A DNA stretch of 64,000 nucleotides from Rhineura floridana (taxonomy: Eukaryota > Chordata > Lepidosauria > Squamata > Rhineuridae). The translations under genes and the position numbers were made by a program. The DNA is taken from the NCBI RefSeq assembly GCF_030035675.1, contig NC_084493.1, forward strand, positions 20,995,822 to 21,059,821. The letters run 5' to 3'. Under the pieces are notes generated by a model. It did no database searches. It saw nothing but the letters and a program-made list of their open reading frames with translations, and was not told the origin of the DNA. Positions 10,815 to 23,300 of this stretch are shown here, piece after piece. Within the stretch, counting starts at the first letter, position 1, and each line of letters starts with the position of its first letter.

Positions 10815-11092
10815 GGAGATGGCAGAGATTGGACCTGGGACCTTCTGCATGCAAAGCAGATGCTCTGCCACTGATCTACAACCCCTCCATGAAGAATAAT
10901 GATCTTTCCAGTTGAATTCAAGGGAACTAATAAAATGTTCACGGGAACATCGGAAGATGCCTTATATCGAGTTAAACTATTGGTCCAGCTAACTCAGTAT
11001 TGTCTACATCGGCAGCAGCTGTCCAGGTTTCAGAAATGGGTCTTGCCCAGCCCTACTTGGGAAGGGCAGAGATCAAACTTAGGACCATCTGT
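10815..11092 (-). repeat. Two fragments of the second tRNA-SINE family
   Basis: 10815-10890 carries GGGACCTTCTGCATGCAAAG and CAGATGCTCTGCCACTGA. 10938-11092 carries CGGAAGATGCCTTATATCGA, AGCTAACTCAGTATTGTCTA and CCCAGCCCTACTTGG. Both are the reverse complement of the SINE consensus seen at 60515-60710. Confidence 0.7.
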
Positions 11093-11096
11093 ATGG

Positions 11097-11330
11097 AAAT
11101 TTATTTATTTATTTATTATATTTCTATACCGCCCCATAGCCGAAGCTCTCTGGGTGGTTCACAACATAGAAAGCAGAGATACATACAAAATTACCAACAG
11201 TTCAGTAGCAAAATCAATCAATCTTAAAATCAGCCAGAAGGTGTGTAGAGTGGGAATCAAACAGGCCTCTCAGAGAGGATCTTCCATAGCTTAGGTGCCA
11301 CAACTAAGAAGGCCCTGTCTCATGCATGCA
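11097..11330 (-). mobile_element. L2-type LINE 3' end
   Basis: Minus-strand copy of the L2-type 3' hairpin: (TTTA)n, then ACCGCCCCATAGCCGAAGCT and CTCTGGGTGGTTCACAAC, followed by degraded body sequence with AAGAAGGCCCTGTCT. Confidence 0.8.
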
Positions 11331-11518
11331 TGCACCTGCCACATCTCTTTGTCAGTGGAGGGACCACAGAGCCAGGCCTCAGATGTTGACTTGGGAAAGT
11401 CCTGCATTTGCATTGGTGCAGATGGTTTAAGTAACTGATAGAAAGACGGCAATTTTCTGGGGGTTAAAAAAATCAGAGCCTGAAGAGGCAAAGCAGTCTA
11501 GTCTGCAGCACCTTAAGG

Positions 11519-11657
11519 CTAGGATGGGGAACCTTTGGCCCTCCAGATGTTGCTGAACTACAACTCCCATCAGCTCTAGCAAGCATGGCCAATGGCCAGG
11601 GATGATGGGAGTTGTAGTTCAAGCAGTGTCTGGAGGGCCAAAGGTTCCCCACCCCTG
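11519..11657. mobile_element. Foldback MITE, family 1, with exact 8-bp target duplication
   Basis: 139 bp: GATGGGGAACCTTTGGCCC ... GGGCCAAAGGTTCCCCACC. CCTTAAGG flanks it at 11511-11518 and 11658-11665. An 8-bp duplication is what hAT transposases make. Best-preserved member of the family here. Confidence 0.9.
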
Positions 11658-11699
11658 CCTTAAGGGGACAAATTGTGGCAGAGGGGATCATCCTAATCA

Positions 11700-12475
11700 A
11701 TGGTGAGCCTAATTAGGCCCAGCAGGGCTCCTAAGCAGTTTTCTCCACACACGGCCATCTGCCCCATACCTAACATCGTATGTGGGACAGGTAAAGATGT
11801 ATACATACAACACAAAAGTCAAGGTTGAAAAAAACTATACATAATAAATATGCTGTATTTTCTACCTTTTGAAAAAATAAACCTAATGGCTACAACTCCA
11901 AAAAATGCATTTGCAATATTTGGTTGTACTTCCAAAACTTTTGGATTTTTCTATCATCACTTGTAGTTTCCATATTCATGATAAGGTCAAATTCTGTTCT
12001 TATCATATGCTTGCATCAATATTGCAAATGCATTTCTTGGCATTATAGCCATTAGGTTTATTTCATTTTAAAAAGATGGAAAATGAAGCATATTTATTAT
12101 GCATAGCTTCTTTACCTTGACTTTTGTGTTGTATGTTTCTGATGTGCAGTCAGGGATATTTTCTCTACATTCTGGTTTGTACAGGTAAAGACATAGCTTG
12201 CTATCAGTGCCGATCAGCTGATAGGCAGAGAGAGCAAGCCCCTTTGAAGTTCTCACCCTTGCAGGAGTGGAAGTGGTAAAGATCCGGCCCACCGGCCAGA
12301 TCGAGTTCCCTACCCATCCTACATCCCCAACCTAATATCATTGAGTAACACCAGCTGATTGACAGGTCGATGTGGTTGGGGGAAATGGCTTCATCGGCCA
12401 AACTGGACCCCCTGGCAGGCCAAGTTTGGCCTGCAGACTAAAGGTTTTCCACCCTTGTATTAGCTAATTACAAGG
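11700..12475. other. Intergenic, nothing recognised
   Basis: A/T-rich, with TTTGCAATATTTGG and GCAAATGCATTTCTTGG words in inverted order around 11910-12040 that could be the arms of an old palindromic element. No gene was seen. Confidence 0.35.
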
Positions 12476-12477
12476 TA

Positions 12478-12916
12478 GTAGTTGTTGTTATGTGCCTTCA
12501 AGTCGATTTCGACTTATGGCGACCCTATGAATCAGTGACCTCCAAGAGCATCTGTCTGAACCACCCTGTTCAGATCTTGTACATTCAGGTCTGTGGCTTC
12601 CTTTGTGGAATCAATCCATCTCTTGCTTGGCCTTCCTCTTTTTCTACTCCCTTCTGTTTTTCCCAGCATTATTATCTTTTCTAGTGAATCATGTCTTCTC
12701 ATTATGTGTCCAAAGTATAACCTCAGTTTCATCATTTTAGCTTCTAGTAATAGTTCTGGTTTAATTTGTTCTAACACCCAATTCTTTGTCTTTTTCGCAG
12801 TCCATGGTATGCGCAAAGCTCTCCTCCAACACCACATTTCAAATGAGTTGATTTTTCTCTTATTAGCTTTTTTCATGGTCCAACTTTCACATCCATAGTT
12901 GTATGCTATTATTTCA
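12478..12916 (-). mobile_element. RTE/BovB LINE, 3' end
   Basis: The minus-strand frame 12876-12532 reads KRKINSFEMWCWRRALRIPW, TAKKTKNWVLEQIKPELLLE, IMRRHDSLEKIIMLGKTEGS and SKRWIDSTKEATDLN, the RTE-BovB C-terminal region, followed by the CGACTTGAAGGCACATAACA tail. Truncated at its 5' end near 12916. Confidence 0.9.
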
Positions 12917-12919
12917 GCC

Positions 12920-13440
12920 TGGGCAGCCTGATCCTTAGCCTGCCATAAGGGTATAACTCTAGATCTACATTATAGGGTTGTTGTAAATCACTCAACCTGG
13001 TTCCCCCAACTTGTAATATCAACAGACGACTACGTGGCAGGGCTTTTGTAAGCTGCTTTTATTTTATTTTTTGCTCTCTCTGCCTCGTACGTTCCCAACC
13101 AGTAATACAGAGATAATGGACTGCATTGGCAATGCATTTTCCAGTGACAGGGCTAATTTTTTTATATGGTAAAAATAGAAAAAGATCACAGTGCAACCCA
13201 GGAAAATCCCTGCAGAAGGTATGGATATATTCACAAGCCCAGAGTATGTCTGGTATATATTTTATTTTTGTTTTATGTATTTATTGAGTTTATATCCCAA
13301 CCTTGCTCCCAAATAAGGCCTAGTCATCAAAGTGTCACAATTGCTCTGGAAACAATCCTCTCCTCTGCCCCCACTAATATGCAGGTCAAAGACTTACCAC
13401 TGACACCAGCCCCCCTGGTTTAAGATGTTTGGTAGCCAGC
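12920..13440. other. Intergenic, mostly unassigned
   Basis: A short L2-like tail (TTTATTGAGTTTATATCCCA near 13280) is visible; otherwise nothing was recognised. Confidence 0.35.
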
Positions 13441-13454
13441 TGCAGGCTGACTTC

Positions 13455-13640
13455 AAAGGAGTGCAGCAAGGTTTTCTCCTCATTTCATCTTCCCAACAAC
13501 CCCATTTGGCAAGTTAGGCTGAAGACAGTGATGGGCTCAAGATCATCTGGTAACCTGCATGCGCACGCGGGAAGGGATTTGAACTCAACTTTCTCCACTC
13601 CCACCCTGACACTCTCCACCACTATACTAGTTTCTTTTCT
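13455..13640 (-). repeat. tRNA-derived SINE, degraded
   Basis: Reverse complement shows the B-box-like GAGTTCAAATCCCTTCC and a head near 13635-13610. The core is diverged. Confidence 0.55.
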
Positions 13641-13677
13641 GCTTCCACATGGTACCAGCCAAGGCACATAAGTGGAA

Positions 13678-13804
13678 TCTTAGGCTAGCCAGACGTTGCT
13701 GAACTACAACACCCACCAGCCCCAGACAGCATGGCCAATGGCCTGGGATGATGGGAGTTGTAGTTTAGCTGCTTCTGGAGGGCCAAAGGTCACCCACCCC
13801 TGCA
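13678..13804. mobile_element. Foldback MITE, family 1
   Basis: CCAGACGTTGCTGAACTACA ... GGGAGTTGTAGTTTAGC, ending GGAGGGCCAAAGGTCACCCA and CCCCTG. Confidence 0.8.
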
Positions 13805-13809
13805 GCTAA

Positions 13810-14560
13810 GGTACCATTCTGCCAAGGGTGTTAACCTCTACCCAGGCCAGATTTTGGATTCACTGCAAAGTAACAGAGGTGGGGATATTAGCACGTTTAG
13901 CTTGTGACACCCATGCAAGCAACAAGCCAGCATATTACAAACAGCAGAAGGAAATCGCAGTGTCACTGCTATGAGGAGGTGATTGTGCTAAAGTACACAC
14001 ACATCTTTGATGACCTTTCCAGAGGAGGTGTGATGCTGCTGGGACAGGAGTCAGGTTACTAATGAGAAAGCACCCTAGACTCTCTTTATGGGGTGCTACA
14101 AAAAAAACCTCACCCAGTGTGTAAAATCACAGCATTTGCAGATCACATGCAGAGCATAGAAGGCAAAGCTATATCATCAGGCCCAAAGCATTACTGTAGC
14201 TGCCTAAACACAAGCTGTACTGCCCCCTACCCCAAATCTGCCTCGTATAAAACCTGAGTGTGGTCTTATAGGTAGAGAAGCCCTGATTGGCGATGAGACC
14301 GCAGGAACTGCGCAGAACTTCAGCATTCCGTTTTTGTAAAAGGATCACCTGCCCTTTTCAACGGGGGCCCTAGTGGCCAGGTGAGCTAGTCCCTCTAGAT
14401 GTGTTTTTGCACGTTTTTTTAGATTGTAAAAAGCACTGGATGGTGTCAGAGATGTACTCCTTTTTTCCTTTGAAAAAGACCTCATTTTAAGGGTGTGGCC
14501 TATGTTGGGGGATGGCTTATATTTGGACTAAACTTGTATATGCTACCTGCTCTTGCCACC
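13810..14560. other. Intergenic, nothing recognised
   Basis: No gene, RNA or repeat boundary was identified. Confidence 0.35.
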
Positions 14561-14562
14561 TG

Positions 14563-14885
14563 AATCACAGAATAGTAGAGCTGGAAGGGGCCTATAAGGC
14601 AGAGTCCAACCCGCTGCACAATGCAGGAATCCAAATCAAAGCATTCCCAACAGGTGGCTGTCCAGCTGCCTCCTGAATGCCTCCAGTGTCGGAGAGCCCA
14701 CTACCTCTCTAGGTAATTGATTCCATTGTCATATGGTTCTAACAGGAAGTTTTTCCTGATGTCCAGTCGAAAACTGGCTTCCTGCAACTTGAGCCCATTA
14801 TTCCATGTCCTGCACTCTGGGACGATCAAGAAGAGATCCCGGCCCTCCTCTATGTGACAGCCTTTCATGTACTTGATTAGTGCTA
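14563..14885 (-). mobile_element. CR1 LINE, 3' end
   Basis: Reverse complement of the CR1 3' region. The plus strand reads CACAGAATAGTAGAGCTGGA, GTGGCTGTCCAGCTGCCTCC, GAATGCCTCCAGTGTCGGAG, TTTTTCCTGATGTCCAGTCG and CTCTGGGACGATCAAGAAGA. Confidence 0.88.
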
Positions 14886-15159
14886 TGGCATCCCACTAGA
14901 TGAATCTTGCCTCTTAAAAGCAGCAAACTTCTCTGCACCCGCAAGCTTGCCATGCAAGCACAGCATCAAAGAAATGGTGGGGGGAAACGGCTCCTCGATT
15001 TCTTTAGACTGCCGAGAAACAAGAATCTGGATAGTGCACACTGAAGGGTCTGAAGCATAAGGGCTACTTCTCTTTACCTTCAAATCCCCTTTTAGGATCC
15101 AGGTTTAGGAACGGAGAAAGTTGCCATATGCAAGGTTGGACTATTTGCCCATCAAGGCC

Positions 15160-15352
15160 AGGAGCATAGGAAGCTGCCTTACAGAGTCAGACCATTAGTC
15201 CACCCAGCTCAGTACTGTCTACACTGACAGGCAGCAGCTCCCCAAGATTTCAGCTGCGATACATCCCCAGCCCTACCTGGAGATGCCAGCGCTTGAACCG
15301 GAGCCCTTCTGCATGCAAAGCAGATGCTCTGCTACGAAAGTATGGCCCTTCC
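15160..15352 (-). repeat. Second tRNA-SINE family, near full length
   Basis: Plus strand: ATAGGAAGCTGCCTTACAGA, CTCAGTACTGTCTACACTGA, CCAGCCCTACCTGGAGATGC and TGCATGCAAAGCAGATGCTC. The tRNA-like A box lies at the right end. Confidence 0.88.
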
Positions 15353-15365
15353 CTGTTAACAGAGA

Positions 15366-15490
15366 TGGGGGAGATGGGGAACCTCTGACCCTCCAGATAT
15401 AGTTGGACTACAACCCCCATCATGCGTGACCATTGACCACACAAGCCGAGGCTGATGCTCAGTTGGAGTCCAACAAGTTCCCCATCCCTC
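15366..15490. mobile_element. Foldback MITE, family 1
   Basis: GATGGGGAACCTCTGACCCT ... GTTGGAGTCCAACAAGTTCC and CCATCCC, with a diverged right arm. Confidence 0.65.
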
Positions 15491-15499
15491 ATCTAACGC

Positions 15500-15930
15500 A
15501 ATATTGCCTGCTCTTCTCTGGCAGTGGCTCTCCAGTCTCTCCAGCTATGGTTCCTTCCAGAGGGACCATAAAGCCTATGCTTAACCCACTGTCATCCCCA
15601 TCCACAATGCAATGCCAAGCCTGCGCAACGGTTCATGTTCCTTAGGTCTTCTGCTCACCTTCACCCTTCCTCTGCTATCTCAACACTACCAAGACTTTAG
15701 AATGCAGGATCCTCGGGTACGGACATGTCCTTCTTGCTGATGTCATAAGGTTTGGCCCTTTTGCACACTGACCCACCAGACCCCAATCTCTCCTTTATCA
15801 CAGTTTTATTACCTTCACCTGCCTTGTGATGGGCAATATGCTTGACTTGCTCTACACATGCAGCAGATCTAGGGAGCAGTGAAGTGGAGGAGTCCCAGGT
15901 CAAATGAACGGCTTCACTTTTTTATAAAAA
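15500..15930. other. Intergenic, nothing recognised
   Basis: No feature supported. Confidence 0.35.
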
Positions 15931-15941
15931 ATATTTCCCTG

Positions 15942-16020
15942 CTTTAAATTGTTGTAAACCGCCCAGAGAACTTTGGCTATGGGGCGGTATATAAATGCAA
16001 TAAATAAATAAATAAACAGA
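15942..16020 (+). mobile_element. L2-type LINE 3' end fragment
   Basis: AATTGTTGTAAACCGCCCAG, AGAACTTTGGCTATGGGGCG and GTATATAAATG(CAATAAATA), the plus-strand version of the 3' hairpin seen at 51795. Confidence 0.85.
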
Positions 16021-16382
16021 AAACTAGGCGTGAGCCAGGAGGGGTAGAAGTTTCCTTCCGAATTTGCTGTTCACTGTTTATTTTTGTTTTGTTTTTACAC
16101 ATAGGAGCAGCATTCAAAAAGGACATATGCCACCTCCAGTCTGATGTGGTAGAATCCACTCTACCACCTTTGGATTCTCCCATCTCATTCTGCTGCATGG
16201 GTCAAACAGGTCCTTTATACGAAGGGTCCCACATTGTCTTCATCTTACCTCTGCAGTACAATTTGATACCTGTCCTTGATTGTCCATGCTTCCAGGTTGT
16301 TTGTGCAAGTTTCCTTAAGTTTTCTGGTGGAAGGAATGTGTAGAACACACATTTTAAAAATAAATTTTAGTTGACTTAATGA

Positions 16383-16560
16383 TGTCTCATGACTCTGCCT
16401 GGGATGCAGAAGGTCCCAGGTTCAGTGCCCAGCATCTCCAGGTAGGGCTGGGATGTCCCCTGCCAAACCCTGGAGAGCTGCTCCCAGGCAGGGTAGACAA
16501 TACTGAGCTAAATGGACCAATGGTCTGACTCAGTCTAAGACGGCTTCCTATGCTCCCAAG
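16383..16560 (+). repeat. Second tRNA-SINE family, near full length
   Basis: GGATGCAGAAGGTCCCAGGT, CATCTCCAGGTAGGGCTGGG, GTAGACAATACTGAGCTAAA and GACGGCTTCCTATGCTCC on the plus strand. Confidence 0.88.
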
Positions 16561-16569
16561 GCAACTTAC

Positions 16570-17060
16570 AGGGTTTTGCATGTTATGTCAAAGAACGTTC
16601 CAGTGCATTGGCCTGGATACTACCACGTAGCAGAAGCCAACTGGCACAAGACCCAGTAAAATGAATGAGAGGTCTTGCAAACCTCAGAACACTTTCAAAT
16701 GTGCAGGAGTAATCCCTGACCAAGCGTGCCATTAAAATTGGAGCCTTTCACTCCAGAAAAGGAGAGATTTTTTATTGTGCCATGTAAAATAAACAGGGCC
16801 ATTCAAATGCTTCATCAAGTACCTAATGCTACACCCAAGGGCTCTCAAATGAGACCTCAGAAGCAGCTTATACATCTACAGGTTTAAAACCAGAACTTAT
16901 GGTAGGGATTTTGGGTGCCTAACAATATGCTGCTTGCCCCATGGATCCAGCCACCTATGGTGCCCTTAAGCCAATAACCAAAATCCCACTCCCAGCTAGC
17001 TTAATGTGGTCAATTGTGTGTGTGGAGGGGGGGGAGAAAAGAACTCAGATTTATAGTAAG
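16570..17060. other. Intergenic between NMB and the SEC11A 3' end
   Basis: Nothing recognised. Confidence 0.35.
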
Positions 17061-17064
17061 ACAA

Positions 17065-17292
17065 GATGCTTTTGACTTTAAACTTTTAATATAAAAATTC
17101 ACTGATGTACAAAAATGCTAAAATGTGACAAACCGTTCAAAATACTGGTCAACTCTCCTGTTACACGGCAGTAGAAAAAAAATCAAACGAAAAGCCAAAC
17201 CGAAGTTGGTTAAGAAGCAGCGAAATGTATACACATTACACCCCACTGTCTACTCAGAGCAAATGGCATCTCCAACTGGCCTCGGTTGCAGA
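17065..17292 (-). other. SEC11A: SEC11A 3' UTR (inferred)
   Basis: Repeat-free stretch after the SEC11A stop. An ATTAAA poly(A) signal variant lies on the minus strand at about 17089-17084, which would put the transcript end near 17065. Confidence 0.5.
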
Positions 17293-17343
17293 CTACTCTC
17301 GATGGACTAGCACAAACAAGCCTAGTAGAAAGAGGACGGTGTA
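17293..17343 (-). CDS. SEC11A: SEC11A coding exon 6 and stop
   Basis: [16 protein letters not shown] then TAG. Acceptor TTTTTTCAACAG. Only 51 bp, found by matching the family C-terminus. Confidence 0.94.
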   Translation of the reverse strand, partial: YTVLFLLGLFVLVHRE

Positions 17344-20300
17344 CTGTTGAAAAAAGACAAAGGGATTTGAACTGTTAAAAGCACTTGCAGCTTAGGTATA
17401 AGAATGCACAACTGTGATTTGCAGAATGGAACTTGGACTACAGTACAGGGGGTTTTGAGTTTTCACATCTCAACTTCAAAAAACCCAGAATAGTAACGCT
17501 CATCAAAGTGGAAAACTTGTACCGGGACTGTAACACCTTCAGACTGTAGCTGAAGTTTACGTAACGGAATCACACTAACCCTGCTCCAGACACACATACA
17601 CGCAACCTCTTCATGTAGAAAGCTAGATGTCAAGGGGGAAATGGTTCTAACTTAGCCTTCACCCTGACCATGCTAGCTTTGCAGGGACTTCTTTTTTTTT
17701 TAATGGAGGGACTTAGGGTCTTCTCATGTAAACCTCCGCCTGAAACAGTACAGTCCAAACAGAGCTTTATCATCTCAGTGAGGACTAAGCCTTAAGAGAT
17801 GCAATGGAAAACGTTTAGCATATATATATTGTTTTGTTACTAGTTTAGAAGCCAGAAGTAGTCTTAATGAGGCCTGGGCTGTCATTCTTTAGCTTTTCCT
17901 CCATAATGTTTAGTGCCACCACCCCTTCTTTATGTACTCTGGTCTTTCCACCACTAAGGCCATGCCAAAAAGAGTTAAACAAAACTCCAAGCTCTGCAAG
18001 TGGGGAGAAAAGATACTAAAGCACTGTGATCAAATTACCACAAGCAGATTCAAAATGACTGATCTGTTTAAAAGGGACTCAGCTTCCAAATCTGGGACAT
18101 TTTAGCAAAGAGCTGCAGACACCCCCACCTCACATGACAATTTCTCTACCCAAAAGTTGCCTCCAAAGTGAGGCAACAACTTTTCCAGGAGATAAGACGA
18201 ACAGAAGTTCATACCTTAAACTTGGGGTAATCGTTCATTAGGATGGTCACTATTCCGATGTATGGCACAAATCTAAAAAGAAAAAGAAAAAAGTCATCTG
18301 TTTTTAGATACCATCTTAACAGATACTCATTTGGCTGACTGTAGGCTCTGAAGATGCATCTGATGGACTGGACAAGACGTAGGCCTTGGGCTACACATGG
18401 AGAAAACCAAGATGGCAGAATCCTGAGATGATACAATTTCAGACAGAAGGTGGAGGAATACCATATTTGCATATTCCCCCCCGCATGTTAAAAAACAACA
18501 ACCCTCTGCAAGTCAAAAGTCAGCACATCAGGAGAGAGTTGATAGCTCAACCCCTCTCCCTGTTGTGCTAGTTTTTTACTTGAAGAGAGCATTTAACAAA
18601 GGGGAACATTAAAATACATGACTCCCTGCCTACAGTCTAAGTCTTAGAGTCCAATCAACAACATCATTCCGTTGCATGTGCAGACCAGGCCTTATTGGGT
18701 TGCAGAAGAATGCTTTCGGAGATGTCTCCACATTACAGACTTGGACATCCTTCTTAAGGAGCTGAAGCCAACTCCCTGCAGCCCTCCAAGCCAAGCACCA
18801 TCAGGGGTTGCTAACCTATGGAAGGATCTATCAGTGTTCCTCAATACAACTCACCAGCAATTCAGATCTCAATGGGGGTTGTAACATAGAGCAGGGGTAG
18901 GGTACCTTTTTCATCCTGAGGGACACCTCCCCATTTGGGCAAACCTCCGGGGCCCACATGTCAATAGTGGGAAGGGCCAGAGGCAAAAGTGGGTGGCACA
19001 ATGAGTGAAAGTTTGACCTTTCTGCAGTTGACTAGTTTCCCACCTGTAAAATAGCAGCAGCCTGGAAAGGGCTCTGGGTGAAGACCACACTGTGCTAAGA
19101 GTAGTTTCTTTGGAATCTGGTGGTACAAAGGGGATCCCTCCTCCCCAAAATATGACTGGAACACAAGAAGTAAAACCGGAAGGACTCATAGGGAAAGTGA
19201 ACATACAGGGACGTAAGCATGCCACACGTCACCCCCTACTGGTTCATCCCTTACCCTCTCGCTCTGCCCACCACATCTTTCTTCTCCAGCCAGTGCTGGC
19301 CTTGCTTGTACAAGCCTCGGTCATCAACAGCGTTATTGTCACCTTTCGTCAAGAACTTGATATCTCCGTTTTGTCTTACAAAGGAAAAACCAGAGTTAGA
19401 TCAGCTGCTAGACAGGGAAGCCAAGCCAGAATACAACAACCTGTTAAGGCGGTGAGCCTCCCTTTCCTTTGGACAAGATGCAACTGCACAGCAGAGTGAT
19501 AGATCTATGCAAAGGTCAGAAAAATGGAAATGGACTGCCTTCAAGTTGATCCCGACTTATGGTGACCCTATGAATAGGGTTTTCATGGCAAGTGGTATTC
19601 AGAGGGGGTTTACCATTGCCTCCAAAGCTAGTCCTCCCCAGCAGGCTAGGGCCTGCTCAGCTTGCCACAGCTGCACAAGCCAGCCCCTTCCTTGTCCGCA
19701 ACTGCCAACTGGGGGGCAACTGGGCTCCTTGGGACTTTGCTGCTTGCCCACGGCTGCACAGGTGGCAGGGCATGTAACCCCTGAGCCACTCTGTGGGGGT
19801 GATCTTTAGCTGGAGACACGAGCTGGGATTTGAACTCACAGACTCTGGACTCCCAGCCAGGCTCTCCTCCCCACTGTGCTATAAATATATTTCTGTGCAG
19901 AAATATAGTGTAAATTAACTTGTCTCAGGCAGAGAAAGAATGAGTAGGGTAAAATTCTGGGAGCATTTCTACAAAATTATTATACATGTTTAATATGAGA
20001 GTTGTGTGCATACACTACTAGATACTCCGTCACATTCAACAGACAATGCATTTTAAGAGATGTTGAAAAAACTATAAGATAGAGAAAATGATGCAATGGT
20101 AAATCAGATTAACTGGGGGGAGGGAACACCTTAATAGTAGCTCCTATCAAAAAGAAAGGCAATTTGGTCATTGCATGGATACCTTTTTGAGAATAGATAT
20201 AAAAGGGCTTCTTATAAACGTAGCAGCATGTCTTAGGCTGCAAGCTGGGTTAAAATAACAAATCAATATAACACAATACAAAAATACATACACAGAACAC

Positions 20301-23300
20301 CAGCATTCATCCAATAAACCAGGCAGAACCATAAAATAGCTGCTTTTTAGATTCCAGAACTGTAAAGGCCCACCACTAACCCTTCACAACAGCATTCTGC
20401 AAGGACAGAATGCTATTTCCAATGTTATTTCCAAGCCAACCAAATGCTAGCTGCAGACATCACATACCCTGATCTTCTGCATTTTAAAAAATCAGGAAGA
20501 AGCTCCGTCCTCCCATCAACAACTGTGCTTAATAAAACCATTCCTGCTTTAACCAAACTAGTTTGCCATTACATCTGAATTGGTTTTAACAAGCCTTCCA
20601 AACAGGATTTCAAAATGAGGATCAAATCATGATTGCAGTCCTGGTTCAGAGGGCTTGCTCAAGCCACAGTCTGCTGGTTTGGACATTAATGGCACTTTGT
20701 GGCTTGATCAAGCCACCATTTAACAAATTAAGCCAAGCATAAAAGAGAAGGGAGTGCACAAACACAGAGCTTGTTTCTGATCCTCTAAACCATGGTGATC
20801 TGGCATCTGAACACAGCCATCTGCAAAAGGATCACAGTGTAAAGTGGCATGGCAACAGACTTGCAATAATCTCTCATCCAAAAAGTAACACATACTTTTC
20901 ATGAATTTTCAAAACCCGATGTACTATTGGAATTTCCCTTCCTTCTATCCTAAAGACCACGATTTCACCCACTCTGATTGGTTCTTCAATACGATTGGTT
21001 AAGAATAGGAGATCTCCTCTGTGAAATGCAGGCTCCATGCTGCCACTGGAAGACAAAGGGTTTGGTTAATGACAACATTCAGAACACAGTACCTCAAGAT
21101 GTTCTCACCCATGCTGGGTTTCAAGGACTACAGGACTGATAGCAAAACACCATTCACACTGCACCCACTATCTGTAAGAATGTAAATACAGCTGGAATCT
21201 TCATGTACCTACAAATAAACACTCCCAGGATTCTACTTCCACACACACTGCAGTAAGGGGTGGTTACCGATTCTCTTCATAACCATCATTTTTATCCCAG
21301 GCCTTGTTAGTCCCTTACTTGCGTCTGGAAAAAAGCAAATGGACCCAAAATACTTAACCTTTGAAATTTTGTAATGAGTGATCCAGCGCAGGCAGAGATA
21401 ATGAACTTTATAAGCAGTGTGCATTCGTGTTATGTCTGCAGTCACCATTAAATTCAGAGGAGAAAAGCAAAGGCACAGATAGCCTTCTGGCTTTCCATTT
21501 CAAGCTCTGGCAGGACACATGCAGGTAGTATGAACTATCAGCAATATCAAACACAAGCTTAAGAAGAAAAGCCTCAAAGTATTATTGATCTATTGCAACT
21601 TTCACCAACTCAGTGCCTTCCATGTGTTGTAGACATGGAGGTCTGATGGGAGCTGGAGTTCAACATCTGTAGGGCACCAGGTTGGAGAACACCGGTCTGT
21701 TGTCTAGGACTGGGATATCTCCAGAATTGCTTCCTCCTATATAGACCTTTTAGAGAAATATGCACAGTACCCTTCTAGCAGTCCATCCACTGATGGAGGC
21801 TTGATTTAAGAGAACAAGAGAGGGCCTTCTTGTCTGTGGCACCCATATTATGGAACAACATCCACAGTTGCTTGCTTTGAAGCAGGCACTGAGAATAGTT
21901 CCTTTTCAGGAGGCATTTTTTAATTAAGGCCTTTCAGTATTTCTTATCTGCTCTATGTTTGATTTCTCTTTTCATCACTTCCAGTGTTAGGATATCATTT
22001 TGTGTTCATTGTTATGTGTCTTGTGTCTGCTTTGTAAAGACAGCTAGACTAGACATTTTATTATAAGTAAATAAGTGATACATTTCAGCTCACCTGCAAC
22101 TTATTTACCACACTGCCATTGCTATCAATGGGATATTTGCAAGCAGTACTGATCTCCAACACCCCAAAACAGGAGATTTTCTCCCCCCACAGGTACCCAT
22201 GACATGTTCAGGCAGTGCTTGTGAGAGTCCCTTTCCCATGAGTCCTCCCATAGCATGGCTCTTACCGTTTAAAGCAGGGATGGGGGACCTATGGCTTTGT
22301 CGGACTACATCTCCCACCATCTCTGACCATTGGCCATTCTGGCTGGGGCAGATCAGAGCTGAAGGCCAACTTCATCTAGAAGGCTGCAGGTTCCCATCCC
22401 GCAGCCACAGAAACAGGCCTGACCCTGTATCCTAACAGCTAAGAAAAAGAGCCAGAACAGAAAAACTGCTGCCAGTTATCTCATCTGCATTACAGAAGCC
22501 ACACACGACGATGCTTTTCAGTCTTCCTTGCCAGCTGACTTGGACTACAGATCTCTTCACAGCCTTGCTTTTCATTTTATACCCAATTAACACAGGGCTA
22601 ACAAGAAGCAGACTGTGGCTCTCTTCAAGCTGTGGGTGCATATTTCCCCTTTCATTTCACTGTTTAACATCTATTCACATTGCTGGCCACATTAGAATGG
22701 CAGCTTTAGAAGCAGATGTAGCAGACCCAGACATCTATCCTGGAGTATATGAAGACCTGCCAACACTAGCCTGACTATTCTACTGATACAGGAGTGAAGA
22801 ATTTTTGGCCCTCCAGACATTGTTGGACTACAACTCCCATCAGTCCCAGACAGTGTGGCACTGATAAGGAAAGGTAGGAGCTGGGAGCTCCACGACATCT
22901 GGAGGGCTGAAGGCTCCCCACATCCTGTGCTTAGCTACTATAAACCCCATAGCTCAAGTGGCCAGTGGACGATCTGTTTTACCTACCCTCCCACTTTGCA
23001 GCAAAATGCTGGTTTGGAATTCTGGATAGCTTTACAGCCTCTTTCTGCTTTATGACCCCAGTTTCAAGACCCAGCACCTCCCATTAAAAGGGTCTCAGGA
23101 GACATGGCTGGAAAGGGCTTCTCCCTGAAGTCTTAGAGGTCTGCTGTAAATCAAATTAGACAACATTTGGCTAGATAGATCTGACACCATATGAATAGCT
23201 ATGTTCATATTCAGAAAATTCTTCCCTTCAAGGGCCCACTAATCTCCTCTTCCAAAGATCTCCCCCACTTAAAAGTATAATACTGTCTTGAAAAATACAG